Of a DNA stretch of 64,000 bases, positions 36,626-44,835 are shown piece after piece. The position numbers and the translations under genes were made by a program. The DNA comes from Bradyrhizobium cajani (GTDB lineage: Bacteria > Pseudomonadota > Alphaproteobacteria > Rhizobiales > Xanthobacteraceae), in NCBI RefSeq assembly GCF_009759665.1, contig NZ_WQNE01000020.1, positions 89,197 through 153,196 of the forward strand, in the 5' to 3' direction. Positions within the stretch are counted from its first letter, which is position 1; every line of letters starts with the position of its first letter. The notes beneath the pieces are model-generated. The model was not told the DNA's origin and searched no databases. It was given only the letters and a program-made list of their open reading frames with translations.

Positions 36626-37785
36626 CCGCTCCCCTCCGCATCGGGTTCATCCCGCTGGTCGATGCCGCCGCCCTGATCGTTGCCGTCGACAAGGGCTTTG
36701 CCGCCGCCGAGGGCCTCGACGTCGAGCTGGTGCGCGAGGTTTCCTGGTCCAACGTCCGCGACAAGCTCAATATCGGCCTGTTCGACGCCGCGCATCTTTT
36801 GGCGCCTGTTGCGATTGCGTCATCGCTCGGGCTCGGCCACGTCAAGGTGCCGATCGCCGCGCCCTTCAGTCTCGGCATCAACGGCAATGCCATCACGGTG
36901 TCGCCGGCGCTCCATGCCGCGCTGATGGAGGAGATCGACGGTGACCGCTTCGATCCGCTCGCCACCGCAAAGGCGCTGGCAAAGGTGGTCGCCAAAAGGC
37001 GCAAGGCCGGCGCGGATCCCTTGACCTTCGGCATGACCTTCCCGTTCTCGACCCACAATTACCAATTGCGGTTCTGGATGGCGGCAGCCGGCGTCGATCC
37101 GGACGAGGACGTGCGCCTCGTGGTGCTGCCGCCGCCCTACATGGTCGACAGTCTCAAGAGCGGCCATGTCGATGCGTTCTGCGTCGGTGCGCCCTGGAAT
37201 TCGATCGCGGTCGATCTCGGCATCGGCCATATCCTGCATTTCGTTTCCGACATCCTGGTCCGTGCGGCGGAGAAGGTGCTGGCGGTCCGCCAGGTCTGGG
37301 CCGACAAGAATCCGGATGTGGTCGCCAGCCTCGTGCGCGCGGCCGTGAGGGCCGCCGAGTTCATCGAGCATCCGGATAACCGGACGGAGGCGGCGCGGAT
37401 CCTGGCGCAGCCCGAACGGATCGGCGTCGATGCCGAAGTCATTCAGCGGACGCTGACTGGACGCCTGAAGATTTCGCCGGACGGTACCTTCCGCGAGAGC
37501 GGCCGCTACCTTCTGGTGGGGCGCGAGGAGGCAGGGCGGCCCGATCCGGTCCAGGCGGCCTGGCTCTATGCGCAGATGGTGCGTTGGGGGCAGGCGGCCT
37601 TGAGTCCGGACGGCGTCAAGACGGCCATGGCGGTGTTCAGGCCCGACCTTTACGATGCGGCCCTCGGCCGCCGCCCGCCCGACCAAGCCCCTGCGGGGTT
37701 TGGGGCATTCGTCGGGCCCGCGTTCGATGCCGGCAACATTTTGGGGCATCTTGAGGCCTTCGAAGTCGGACGCTGGAAGGCCTGA
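36622..37785 (+). CDS. nasS: NasS, cytoplasmic nitrate/nitrite sensor (NrtA/CmpA-like)
   Basis: 387 residues, related to the NrtA/CmpA nitrate-binding proteins (LRIGFIPLVDAAALIVAVDKGFAAAEGLDVELVRE split at the N-terminus; later GMTFPFSTHNYQLRFWMAAAGVDPD and VGAPWNSIAVDLG). It has no signal peptide or lipobox, so it is cytoplasmic, as expected of NasS, which releases NasT when it binds nitrate. ATG 36622 overlaps the nasT stop. The order nasT-nasS directly ahead of nirA ties it to nitrite assimilation. Confidence 0.92.
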   Translation: MTAPLRIGFIPLVDAAALIVAVDKGFAAAEGLDVELVREVSWSNVRDKLNIGLFDAAHLLAPVAIASSLGLGHVKVPIAAPFSLGINGNAITVSPALHAALMEEIDGDRFDPLATAKALAKVVAKRRKAGADPLTFGMTFPFSTHNYQLRFWMAAAGVDPDEDVRLVVLPPPYMVDSLKSGHVDAFCVGAPWNSIAVDLGIGHILHFVSDILVRAAEKVLAVRQVWADKNPDVVASLVRAAVRAAEFIEHPDNRTEAARILAQPERIGVDAEVIQRTLTGRLKISPDGTFRESGRYLLVGREEAGRPDPVQAAWLYAQMVRWGQAALSPDGVKTAMAVFRPDLYDAALGRRPPDQAPAGFGAFVGPAFDAGNILGHLEAFEVGRWKA

Positions 37786-37819
37786 TTCGTCTCTGCATAA
37801 TTTGTGAGCAATTGGATTC

Positions 37820-37841
37820 GTCGGCTAAATTTTGAGCCGAC
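37820..37841 (+). other. Hairpin after nasS
   Basis: GTCGGCT (37820-37826) and AGCCGAC (37835-37841) with loop AAATTTTG; farther out GAGCA (37806) and TGCTC (37841-37845) can also pair. It may end the nasTS transcript, although there is no T run after it. The loop is eight nt, not the six of a typical ANTAR target. Confidence 0.4.
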
Positions 37842-37932
37842 TGCTCGAATTTCATGAGGCCCTCCGGGACCGGCGTTTCCCGGTAACGCTGCTAATCTAT
37901 TGAAATAACGACATCTTTTATTTCGTCAAAGC

Positions 37933-37948
37933 TGGCACGCAACTTGAA
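37933..37948 (+). promoter_or_regulatory. Sigma-54-like promoter upstream of nirA
   Basis: TGGCACG-N4-TTGAA fits the -24/-12 consensus (TGGCACG-N4-TTGCA) except for A instead of C at -12. Predicted start near 37959, leaving an untranslated leader of about 115-165 nt. Sigma-54/NtrC control of nitrite assimilation is established in rhizobia. Confidence 0.5.
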
Positions 37949-37958
37949 TGTTGCACTG

Positions 37959-38122
37959 CGGCCAGCTTGTCACAGGTGCCTGCTGAGCCAAGTCCCGCAG
38001 CAACGAAGCTGATCGGACCGTTGGGTAACGAAAGCCGGCCTCAGGGCCAGCCCAGTTCCTCGCGGGTCGCGCCAATGTCCGTCGAAACCACTCAGGTGGC
38101 CGCAGGAGCTTCGTTACCGACC
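37959..38122 (+). other. Putative NasT-responsive leader of nirA
   Basis: The 338-nt interval between nasS and nirA holds no obvious gene; an open TTG frame from 37967 continues into nirA, but its product is low-complexity. The part after the predicted promoter contains several short hairpins (for example GCTG/CAGC at 37982-38001 and GGCC/GGCC near 38038-38050). Paired ANTAR-type hairpins with six-nt loops and a terminator with a T run are not clear by eye, so the regulatory role is inferred from the nasTS neighbours only. Confidence 0.35.
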
Positions 38123-39904
38123 ATGAAAATCGATACGCTCGCAGTCGACTTTACCGACGAGCAGAAACGCTATCTCGAAGGCTTCACGACCGGTTTGCAG
38201 ATCAGCCGGGTCGGCCGCGGTCTCGGCGGCGGCGCCGCAAAGGCGAGCGCCGAACCCACTGGCCCCGATGCCGTGCACATCAAGGCGCAGGACAAGGTCA
38301 TCGCCGCGGGCAAGAAGCTCGCCGACCAGGAGAAGTTCAAGCGCGACGAGCATCCCTTCGATGCCTATCCGCGGCTGCGCCAGCAGGCGCTCGACAACGC
38401 GCCGCCGAGCCCGGCGGATAATTTCCGCTGGCGCTATTACGGCATCTTCTACGTCGCGCCGACGCAAGACTCCTACATGAGCCGCCTGCGCATTCCGAAC
38501 GGCATCATGAAGCACTGGCAGCTGTCCGGCCTTGCCGATCTCGCCGACGAGCTCTGCGGGCCCTACAGCCACGTCACGACGCGCGCCAATCTCCAGCTTC
38601 GCGAGATCCCGCCAAAGAATGCCGTGAAGCTGATCGAGGGCATCCAGGACCTCGGCCTGTGCTCGCGCGGCTCCGGCGCCGACAACATCCGCAACGTGAC
38701 GGGCACGTCGACCGCCGGCATCGATCCCCAGGAGATCATCGACACGCGACCTTATGCGCGCGAGTGGCACTACCACATCCTCAATGATCGCTCGCTCTAC
38801 GGCCTGCCGCGCAAGTTCAACGTCGCCTTCGACGGCGCCGGCCGGATCGCGGTGCTCGAGGAGACCAACGACATCGCCTTCACCGCGTACGAGGTGAAGG
38901 ACGGGTTCGGCGTCGAGCCGGGGGTCTGGTTCCGCCTCGGCCTCGGCGGCATTACCGGACACAAGGATTTCGCGAAATATTCCGGCATCATCGTCAAGCC
39001 GGAGCAGGCGACCGCTGTTGCCGACGCCATCGTGCGCGTGTTCATCGACCATGGCGACCGCACCAACCGCAACAAGGCGCGGCTGAAATACGTGCTCGAC
39101 GCCATGGGCCATGACGGCTTCCTCAAGCTGGTCGAAGAGCGCTTGAAGACGCCGTTCACGCGCGTGCCGGAAGAGGCGTTTGCGCCGCGGCCGGCCGCGG
39201 ACCGCATGGCGCATGTCGGCGTGCACAAGCAGAAGCAGGACGGCCTCAACTGGATCGGCGTGTCGCTGACGCTCGGCAAGCTCACCGCTGAGCAGATGCG
39301 GGGCCTTGCCAAGGTCGCGCGGGACCTCGGTGACGGCGAGATCCGCCTGACCGTCTGGCAGAACCTCTTGATCCCGGGCGTGCGCGACGAGAATGTCGAG
39401 CTTGCGATCGCTGCGATCAAGCAGATCGGGCTCGCGGTCGAGGCCTCGCATATCCGCGCGGGCCTGATCGCCTGCACCGGAAATGCCGGCTGCCGCTTCG
39501 CCGCTGCCAATACCAAGCGCCATGCCGCCGAGATCGGCGACTGGTGCGAGCCGCGCGTCGACATGGACAAGCCGGTCAACATCCACGTCACCGGCTGTCA
39601 CCATTCCTGCGCGCAGCACTACATCAGCGACATCGGCCTGATCGGTGCGCGCGTGCCGGTCGGCGAGGAGGACACGGTCGAGGGTTATCACCTCTTCACC
39701 GGCGGCGGCTTCGGGCCCGACGCCGCCGTCGGGCAGGAGGTCTATCACGACCTCAAGGCCGAGGACGCGCCGAAGACGGTCGAAGGACTGCTCAAGGCCT
39801 ATATCGCCCATCGCTCGTCTCCCGACGAAACCTTCCTGTCCTTTGCGCGCCGCCACGACGGCGAAACGCTGCGCAAGCTTGCCGATGCACAGGTGTCCGC
39901 ATGA
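38123..39904 (+). CDS. nirA: Assimilatory nitrite reductase, siroheme/4Fe-4S type (NirA)
   Basis: 593 residues from ATG 38123 (MKIDTLAVDFTDEQKRYLEGF). Two ferredoxin-like half domains alternate with siroheme-binding halves. The cluster/siroheme cysteines are in CTGNAGC (about 450-456) and TGCHHSC (about 491-495), giving Cx5C...Cx3C. Upstream are RLRIPNG and TTRANLQLREI of the substrate-binding halves. The fold alone cannot separate nitrite from sulfite reductase; the nasT-nasS neighbours favour nitrite. The start is uncertain: ATG 38075 would add 16 residues, TTG 37967 52. AGGAG lies 14 nt upstream of 38123. It overlaps the next gene by 4 nt. Confidence 0.88.
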   Translation: MKIDTLAVDFTDEQKRYLEGFTTGLQISRVGRGLGGGAAKASAEPTGPDAVHIKAQDKVIAAGKKLADQEKFKRDEHPFDAYPRLRQQALDNAPPSPADNFRWRYYGIFYVAPTQDSYMSRLRIPNGIMKHWQLSGLADLADELCGPYSHVTTRANLQLREIPPKNAVKLIEGIQDLGLCSRGSGADNIRNVTGTSTAGIDPQEIIDTRPYAREWHYHILNDRSLYGLPRKFNVAFDGAGRIAVLEETNDIAFTAYEVKDGFGVEPGVWFRLGLGGITGHKDFAKYSGIIVKPEQATAVADAIVRVFIDHGDRTNRNKARLKYVLDAMGHDGFLKLVEERLKTPFTRVPEEAFAPRPAADRMAHVGVHKQKQDGLNWIGVSLTLGKLTAEQMRGLAKVARDLGDGEIRLTVWQNLLIPGVRDENVELAIAAIKQIGLAVEASHIRAGLIACTGNAGCRFAAANTKRHAAEIGDWCEPRVDMDKPVNIHVTGCHHSCAQHYISDIGLIGARVPVGEEDTVEGYHLFTGGGFGPDAAVGQEVYHDLKAEDAPKTVEGLLKAYIAHRSSPDETFLSFARRHDGETLRKLADAQVSA

Positions 39905-41514
39905 ACCAGATCACGCCTCCGCCGAAACTCGACATCATTCCCGCCAGCGCCCCGTTCTCCGACGCGCAGCGCTCCTGGCTGAACGGCTTCTTCGCCGGGC
40001 TGCTGTCGCCTGATCTCGCCGCGCCGCTGTCGGCGGAGCAGGGCGCCGCCGTCATGCAGGGCGCAGCCGGCGACGGCGACGACGGCGAAGCGCCGTGGCA
40101 TGACCAGACCATGCCGATCGCCGATCGGATGAAGCTCGCCGAGGGCCGTCCCGTGCGCCGCAAGATGATGGCAGCGATGGCGCAGCAGGATTGTGGCCAG
40201 TGCGGCTACAATTGCCACGACTATTCCGAGGCGATCGCTGCCCGCAGCGAAGCGCGGCTCAATCTCTGCGTTCCCGGCGGCAAGGAAACCGCGCGGATGC
40301 TGAAGTCGCTGTACGAGGAGCTGGACAAGGCGCCGGCGGCCAAGGCGGCCGACAAGCCGGATGCGGTGGCCGCGCCGGCCGTGACCGTGACGATCGCGGA
40401 GCCGGGCCGCTCGCGCGACAACCCGGTTGCCGCGACCTTCCTGTCGCGGCGTCTTCTCAACAAGGGGAAGTCGGAGAAGGAAACCTATCACATCGAGTTC
40501 GATCTCTCCGAGAGCAAGCTCGACTACATCGTCGGCGACAGCTTCGGCGTGTTCGCCCGCAACGATGTCGGCCTCGTCGACCAGATCATCGCGCTGCTCG
40601 GCGCCTCCCATACCACCAAGGTCAACGGCAAGACGCTGCGCGAGGTGCTGATTGACGACGTGTCGCTGTCGCCTGCGCCGGACTCGCTGTTCGAGCTGAT
40701 CTCCTTCATCACCGGCGGCGCGCAGCGCGAGAAGGCGCGGGCGCTGGCGCAGGGCGAGGATCCCGATGGCGATGCAGCGACCCTCGACGTCATGGCGGCG
40801 CTCCAGAAGTTTTCGGGCACGCGTCCGCATCCCGAGGCCTTCGTCGAGGCGCTGGAGCCGCTCCAGCCGCGGCTCTACTCGATCTCGTCCTCGCACAATG
40901 CGACGCCCGGAAAGCTGTCGCTGACGGTCGATTCCGTGCGCTACGTCATCGGCAAGCGCAAGCGGCTCGGCGTCGCCTCGACCTTCCTTGGCGAGCGCAT
41001 CGGCGAGGGCGAGAAGCTCAAGGTCTATGTACAGAAGGCGCACGGCTTCGGTCTGCCACAGGACCCGAAGACGCCGGTCATCATGATCGGCCCCGGCACC
41101 GGCATCGCGCCGTTCCGTGCCTTCCTGCTCGACCGCAAGGCCACCGGCACGCCCGGCAAGAACTGGCTGTTCTTTGGCCACCAGCGCAGCGATTGCGACT
41201 TCTTCTATCAGGAGGAGCTCAACGCGATGAAGACGTCGGGCCTGCTCACGCGCATGTCGCTGGCGTGGTCGCGCGACGGCGAGAAGAAGTTCTACGTGCA
41301 GGACCGCATGCGCGAGGTCGGCCGCGAGCTGTGGACCTGGCTCGCCGAGGGCGCGCATCTCTACATCTGCGGCGACGCCAAGCGCATGGCCAAGGACGTC
41401 GAGCGCGCGCTGGTCGACATCGTCGCCCAGTTCGGGGCACGTTCGACCGACGAAGCCGTCAGTTTCGTCGCCGAGCTCAAGAAGACCGGCCGCTTCCAGG
41501 CGGACGTGTACTGA
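39901..41514 (+). CDS. Sulfite-reductase-alpha-like flavoprotein with an RnfB-type 4Fe-4S domain replacing flavodoxin
   Basis: A 537-residue protein. The C-terminal two thirds is a CysJ-like FAD/NADPH reductase: RLYSISSSHNA (FAD motif, about 325), GPGTGIAPFRAFL (NADPH pyrophosphate loop) and a terminal aromatic residue (FQADVY). Instead of the FMN flavodoxin domain of CysJ, the N-terminus holds CGQCGYNC with cysteines at 98, 101, 105 and 123 (LNLCVPGG), the FeS pattern of RnfB. Electrons would go NADPH, FAD, 4Fe-4S, then NirA. The gene overlaps nirA by 4 nt, so the two proteins are probably partners, with this one replacing ferredoxin. Partnership and electron route are inferences. Confidence 0.85.
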   Translation: MNQITPPPKLDIIPASAPFSDAQRSWLNGFFAGLLSPDLAAPLSAEQGAAVMQGAAGDGDDGEAPWHDQTMPIADRMKLAEGRPVRRKMMAAMAQQDCGQCGYNCHDYSEAIAARSEARLNLCVPGGKETARMLKSLYEELDKAPAAKAADKPDAVAAPAVTVTIAEPGRSRDNPVAATFLSRRLLNKGKSEKETYHIEFDLSESKLDYIVGDSFGVFARNDVGLVDQIIALLGASHTTKVNGKTLREVLIDDVSLSPAPDSLFELISFITGGAQREKARALAQGEDPDGDAATLDVMAALQKFSGTRPHPEAFVEALEPLQPRLYSISSSHNATPGKLSLTVDSVRYVIGKRKRLGVASTFLGERIGEGEKLKVYVQKAHGFGLPQDPKTPVIMIGPGTGIAPFRAFLLDRKATGTPGKNWLFFGHQRSDCDFFYQEELNAMKTSGLLTRMSLAWSRDGEKKFYVQDRMREVGRELWTWLAEGAHLYICGDAKRMAKDVERALVDIVAQFGARSTDEAVSFVAELKKTGRFQADVY

Positions 41515-41594
41515 GGCGCGAGGACGTCGGGTGGATCGTCCCGTTGGCCAGACGAACTTCTGACGGTTCGGCTTTGACCGTCATCTCATTGTCA

Positions 41595-41625
41595 TCCGAG
41601 CCAGTTCCAGCTGGCTCGGACTTTA
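41595..41625 (+). terminator. Terminator-like hairpin after the nirA operon
   Basis: TCCGAGCCAG (41595-41604) and CTGGCTCGGA (41611-41620) form a perfect 10-bp stem with loop TTCCAG, followed by CTTTAAC. The T run is short, so termination efficiency is uncertain. Confidence 0.6.
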
Positions 41626-41777
41626 ACGAATAAGATTCTCGGAACCCGCGGGTGAAGAGAATTTGCACCTGCGATGTGGCGTCTTCAGAGAACCCGCATC
41701 GCTATTTCCGCGGCCGTCTTGCTTCCCGTCAGGGTTGATCCTTCATAATCCCGCAAATGGGGCGTTGGAGATCGACC

Positions 41778-41930
41778 ATGCGCGAACTATCGGCGGAAGC
41801 TAGGCTGCACTTCTACGCGCGCTCGCTCTCACGTCGGACCGGGGCGAGCGCCCATCACCTTGCGCTCTACAGCGCCTTTGCCGTCATCGCGGCCATCGTG
41901 TTCGGCACGCTGTCAGTGCATCCGTTCTGA
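41778..41930 (+). CDS. 50-residue single-pass membrane protein
   Basis: The frame ATG 41778 to TGA 41930 has an Arg-rich N-terminal half (MRELSAEARLHFYARSLSRR) and one transmembrane helix (LALYSAFAVIAAIVFGTLSV) near the C-terminus. GGAG at 41767-41770 lies 7 nt before the start, a good ribosome binding site. It is unlikely to be noise, given the site and the clean amphipathic-to-hydrophobic pattern. No family known; the topology suggests a small inner-membrane regulator or stress protein. It lies alone between the nirA operon and a repeat. Confidence 0.55.
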   Translation: MRELSAEARLHFYARSLSRRTGASAHHLALYSAFAVIAAIVFGTLSVHPF

Positions 41931-41933
41931 GTT

Positions 41934-42012
41934 GTCGTTCCGGGGCGGCGCAGCCGAACCCGGAACCTCGAGATTCCGGGTCTGATGCTTCGCATCGTCC
42001 CGGAATGACGAC
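41934..42012. repeat. Palindromic intergenic repeat, family B copy 1
   Basis: The outer arms GTCGTTCCGGGG and CCCGGAATGACGAC are inverted. Inside are two smaller palindromes (CCCGGAACCT / AGATTCCGGG and GATGC TTC GCATC). It ends 4 nt before the pxpA stop codon. The CATTCCGGGG core recurs at 46487. Confidence 0.8.
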
Positions 42013-42016
42013 GGGC

Positions 42017-42787
42017 CTACGCCCCGCGCTTGAACGGCGCTACAGCGATCCCCGCATCCTTCAATGCCTGACGCAAGGTCCGCGCGATATCGACCGCGCC
42101 GTGCGTATCGCCATGGATGCAGACCGTATCCGTGCGCATCTTGATGACCTTGCCGGTCACCGACACCACCGCGCCATCCTGCACCATGCGCACCACGCGA
42201 TCGGCAATCGCATTGGCGTCGTGCAGCACCGCACCCGGCTTCTTGCGCGAGACGAGGTTGCCATCGTCCTCATAGGCGCGGTCGGCGAACACCTCGTGCA
42301 CCATCGGCAGGTTGGCGTCCTCGCCGGCCTTCACCAGCTTGGAATTGGCGAGCACGACGAAGATCAGGCTGGGATCGACCGCCTTGATGCCGGCGGCGAT
42401 CGCCTTCGCCGTCATGTCGTCCTCGCAGGCGACGTTGGAGAGTGCGCCATGCGCCTTCACATGCGTCACCTTGTGGCCCGCCGCGGTCGCGATCGCCTGC
42501 AGCGCGCCGATCTGGTAGGCGACGAGGTTCTCGATCTCGGACGCCTTCAGCCCCGCGATCGGATGGCGGCCGAAGCCGTGCAGGTCGCGATAGCCGGGAT
42601 GCGCGCCGACCGAGACGCCGCGCGCCTTTGCCAGTTCCACCGTCCGGCGCATGATGTCGGGGTCGCCAGCGTGGAAGCCGCAGGCGACGTTGACCGAGCT
42701 CGCCAGCTCGATCATGGCGGCGTCGTTGCCCATCTCCCACGCGCCAAACCCTTCGCCGAGGTCGCAATTGAGATCGATCGTCTTCAT
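42017..42787 (-). CDS. pxpA: 5-oxoprolinase subunit PxpA (LamB/YcsF family)
   Basis: 256 residues with the family start MKTIDLNCDLGEGFGAWEMGNDAAM (the LNCDLGEG signature, residues 4-11) and later ACGFHAGDPDIM, VKAHGALSN and EVFADRAYEDDGNLVSR. PxpA is the TIM-barrel-like subunit that, with PxpBC, hydrolyses 5-oxo-L-proline (pyroglutamate) to glutamate using ATP. It is the last gene of pxpB-pxpC-pxpA, 32 nt after pxpC. Confidence 0.95.
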   Translation of the reverse strand: MKTIDLNCDLGEGFGAWEMGNDAAMIELASSVNVACGFHAGDPDIMRRTVELAKARGVSVGAHPGYRDLHGFGRHPIAGLKASEIENLVAYQIGALQAIATAAGHKVTHVKAHGALSNVACEDDMTAKAIAAGIKAVDPSLIFVVLANSKLVKAGEDANLPMVHEVFADRAYEDDGNLVSRKKPGAVLHDANAIADRVVRMVQDGAVVSVTGKVIKMRTDTVCIHGDTHGAVDIARTLRQALKDAGIAVAPFKRGA

Positions 42788-42819
42788 GGGGTGCTCTCCG
42801 CCTCTGGTCTCGTTGTCGG

Positions 42820-43857
42820 TTACGGCTCCGCCGCGACCTGCCAGGTCCCGGCATCGACGGCGCTCACCGCGTAGCCTGCGACGTTAGCATCGCTGAGCGC
42901 CTCGATGTTCAACGCGATGGTGTCAGAGGAGCGCAGGCGATCGGGCAGGTTCCGGATCAACTGTGCGAATTTGCGCGCCTCGTCCTGCGCCTCGGCCATG
43001 CCGACCTGCTTGAAGCGGAGCGCCGTTCCGGCCGAGGTCTGCGCCAGGCGGCCGAGATCGGCGGTGATCACGGTCGCGATCTTCGGATAGCCGCCGGAGG
43101 TGCCGCGATCCATCATCAGCGCGATCGGCGCGCCGTTGCCGGGTACCTGGATGCTGCCGTCGACGGTACCGTCGGAGACGATGTTGTGGCCGTGCAGATG
43201 CTTGATGGCAGGGCCCTCGAGTCGGTAGCCCATGCGGTCCGAAGTCGCCGAGATCTTCCACTCGCTGTTCAGAAACAGCGCCTTGTTGGCGTCGTCGAAC
43301 TCGTCGTCCTGCGGCCCCAGCACGACGCGGATCGGGCCGCTGACGGGCTTGGGCAGTTCGATGCGCAACTCGGGCGCGCCGCTCGCGGCATCGACGCTGA
43401 ATTCGTCGCCGGCCTGGAGCGGGCGCGGGTAGGGGCTGCCGAGGCCGGCGCGCGCATTGACCGCGAGACTGCCGAACACCGGCTCGCCCTTGATGGCACC
43501 TTCGATCGCGAGATAGGTGAAGGCGCCGCCGCGGGCAAAGCCGAGCGTCAGCGTCTCGCCGTCCTTCAGCGTCACCGATGTGTCCATGGCGACCGGACTC
43601 CCGGCAATGTCGGCATTGCGCGGCGCGCCCGCGATCGCGACGCGCACGGCGCCGTCACGCGCAGTGAAGCTGGCTCCGAAGGGACCGATCTCGACAGCGG
43701 CCGCGAACGGCTCGTTGCCGACAAGCGTGTTCGCCGCTGCCAGCGACAGCCGATCCATCGCTCCGCTGACCGTCAGGCCATAGCGCTGTGCGCCGAGGCG
43801 GCCGCCATCCTGGACGGAGCTTGCAGGCCCGATGCTGGCGACCACGAGCCGGCTCAT
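42820..43857 (-). CDS. pxpC: 5-oxoprolinase subunit PxpC (biotin-dependent carboxyltransferase-like/KipA)
   Basis: 345 residues of the AHS2 type: GPASSVQDGGRLGAQRYGLTVSGAMDRLSLAAAN split near the start (the QDxGRxGxxxxGVxxSGAMD signature), then GEPVFGSLAVNARAGLGS, SDRMGYRLEGP and GSIQVPGNGAPI, all characteristic. It pairs with PxpB as the catalytic half for ring opening. Its ATG overlaps the pxpB stop by 4 nt. Confidence 0.95.
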   Translation of the reverse strand: MSRLVVASIGPASSVQDGGRLGAQRYGLTVSGAMDRLSLAAANTLVGNEPFAAAVEIGPFGASFTARDGAVRVAIAGAPRNADIAGSPVAMDTSVTLKDGETLTLGFARGGAFTYLAIEGAIKGEPVFGSLAVNARAGLGSPYPRPLQAGDEFSVDAASGAPELRIELPKPVSGPIRVVLGPQDDEFDDANKALFLNSEWKISATSDRMGYRLEGPAIKHLHGHNIVSDGTVDGSIQVPGNGAPIALMMDRGTSGGYPKIATVITADLGRLAQTSAGTALRFKQVGMAEAQDEARKFAQLIRNLPDRLRSSDTIALNIEALSDANVAGYAVSAVDAGTWQVAAEP

Positions 43858-44585
43858 GCGACCACCTGCTCGGCGATGAGTTCGCCGGCCTCGGCGGCGC
43901 GGTCCAGTTCCTCGAAGGTCTTGTGGTCGATGGCGAAAAACGTCACGCGATCACCGGGTTCGGTGAGGAAGGTCGGATTCCGGTGGAGCTGATAGGTCCG
44001 CACCGGCGTGCGGCCGAGCAGGTGCCAGCCGCTCGGCGCGGCCAGACATTGGATCCCGGCCTGGACGCCGCCGATCGAGATCGTGCCGGCGGGCGTCAGC
44101 AGCCGCGGATTCTGCCGGCGTGACATGTGGAGGGATTTGTCGAGGCCGCTGAGATAGGACCAGCCCGGCGTGAAGCCGATCATGGCGACCTTGTAGTCGC
44201 CGCCAACGTGACGGGCGACGATGTCGTCGGGCGTGGTGTTCAGCGCCTTGGCGACATCCTCCAGATCAATGCCGTGCTCGCCGCCATAGGCGACGGGAAT
44301 GCGCCAACGACGCGCCTTCGTCGCCGGCGGCAGCTTCTGGCTCGCGAGCGCGAGCAGCCTGTCGCCGAGTGCGTCAAAGCCGATCTTGCCGGGATCGTAA
44401 TGCACCAGCAGCGAGCGATAGGTCGGCACGGACTCGGTGATGCCATCAATGGGGCTCGCTGCGAGCGCCTTGTCGAGCGCCAGCACGCGCTGGTTGGCAT
44501 CGTCGTCGATGGTGCGGCTGAACTCGACCGTGACGGCGCTGTCGCCACTGGGCAGAAGGCGGGGCGGAGGAAGCGTCGCGGCCAT
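43854..44585 (-). CDS. pxpB: 5-oxoprolinase subunit PxpB (AHS1/KipI type)
   Basis: 243 residues with LPSGDSAVTVEFSRTID at the start, then SVPTYRSLLVHYDP, RRWRIPVAYGGEHGIDLEDVA and the C-terminal GFTPGWSYLSGL and TPAGTISIGGVQAGI. All are AHS1 (KipI/PxpB) motifs. ATG 44585 gives the normal length; the frame extends to 44678 but the added residues are not family-like. It is the first gene of the operon and divergent from the RraA-like gene, with a palindromic operator candidate between them. Confidence 0.93.
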   Translation of the reverse strand: MAATLPPPRLLPSGDSAVTVEFSRTIDDDANQRVLALDKALAASPIDGITESVPTYRSLLVHYDPGKIGFDALGDRLLALASQKLPPATKARRWRIPVAYGGEHGIDLEDVAKALNTTPDDIVARHVGGDYKVAMIGFTPGWSYLSGLDKSLHMSRRQNPRLLTPAGTISIGGVQAGIQCLAAPSGWHLLGRTPVRTYQLHRNPTFLTEPGDRVTFFAIDHKTFEELDRAAEAGELIAEQVVA

Positions 44586-44709
44586 GAGCTGTCGATATCG
44601 GGGGCCTTTGGGAAACGCGGCCTCGAGCGTTCGAGTTCCGCCTTGTCCTGCTTCGCGTAAATGCGCCCGCAAGTCCAATAAATTAATGCAGGGGGAGGCG
44701 ATAAAGCCT

Positions 44710-44729
44710 TGTTATCGCGTCGCATAACA
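44710..44729. promoter_or_regulatory. Palindromic operator candidate TGTTAT-N8-ATAACA
   Basis: TGTTAT (44710-44715) and ATAACA (44724-44729) are perfect inverted hexamers separated by eight nt, in the 250-nt divergent region between pxpB and the RraA-like gene. The T-rich/A-rich arms around a GC-rich spacer resemble LysR- or GntR-type sites. The adjacent CAATAAATTAATG is unusually A/T-rich for this DNA, suggesting the promoters lie here. Confidence 0.4.
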
Positions 44730-44835
44730 GCCCAGCGGCCCTGCGTTATTGGTGGCCTCTTGGCCCTTGACGCAAAGCGCCCGGGTCGCAAGATGCGCGC
44801 GTTCTTTCCCGCCCATCCGGAGCTCGTCTGTTTCC

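Noticed and set aside
37967..38122. TTG-start extension of nirA by 52 residues
   Set aside because: The extension is low-complexity and begins only about 8 nt after the predicted sigma-54 start site; nirA family members start near the MKIDTLAVDF segment. ATG 38075 cannot be excluded.
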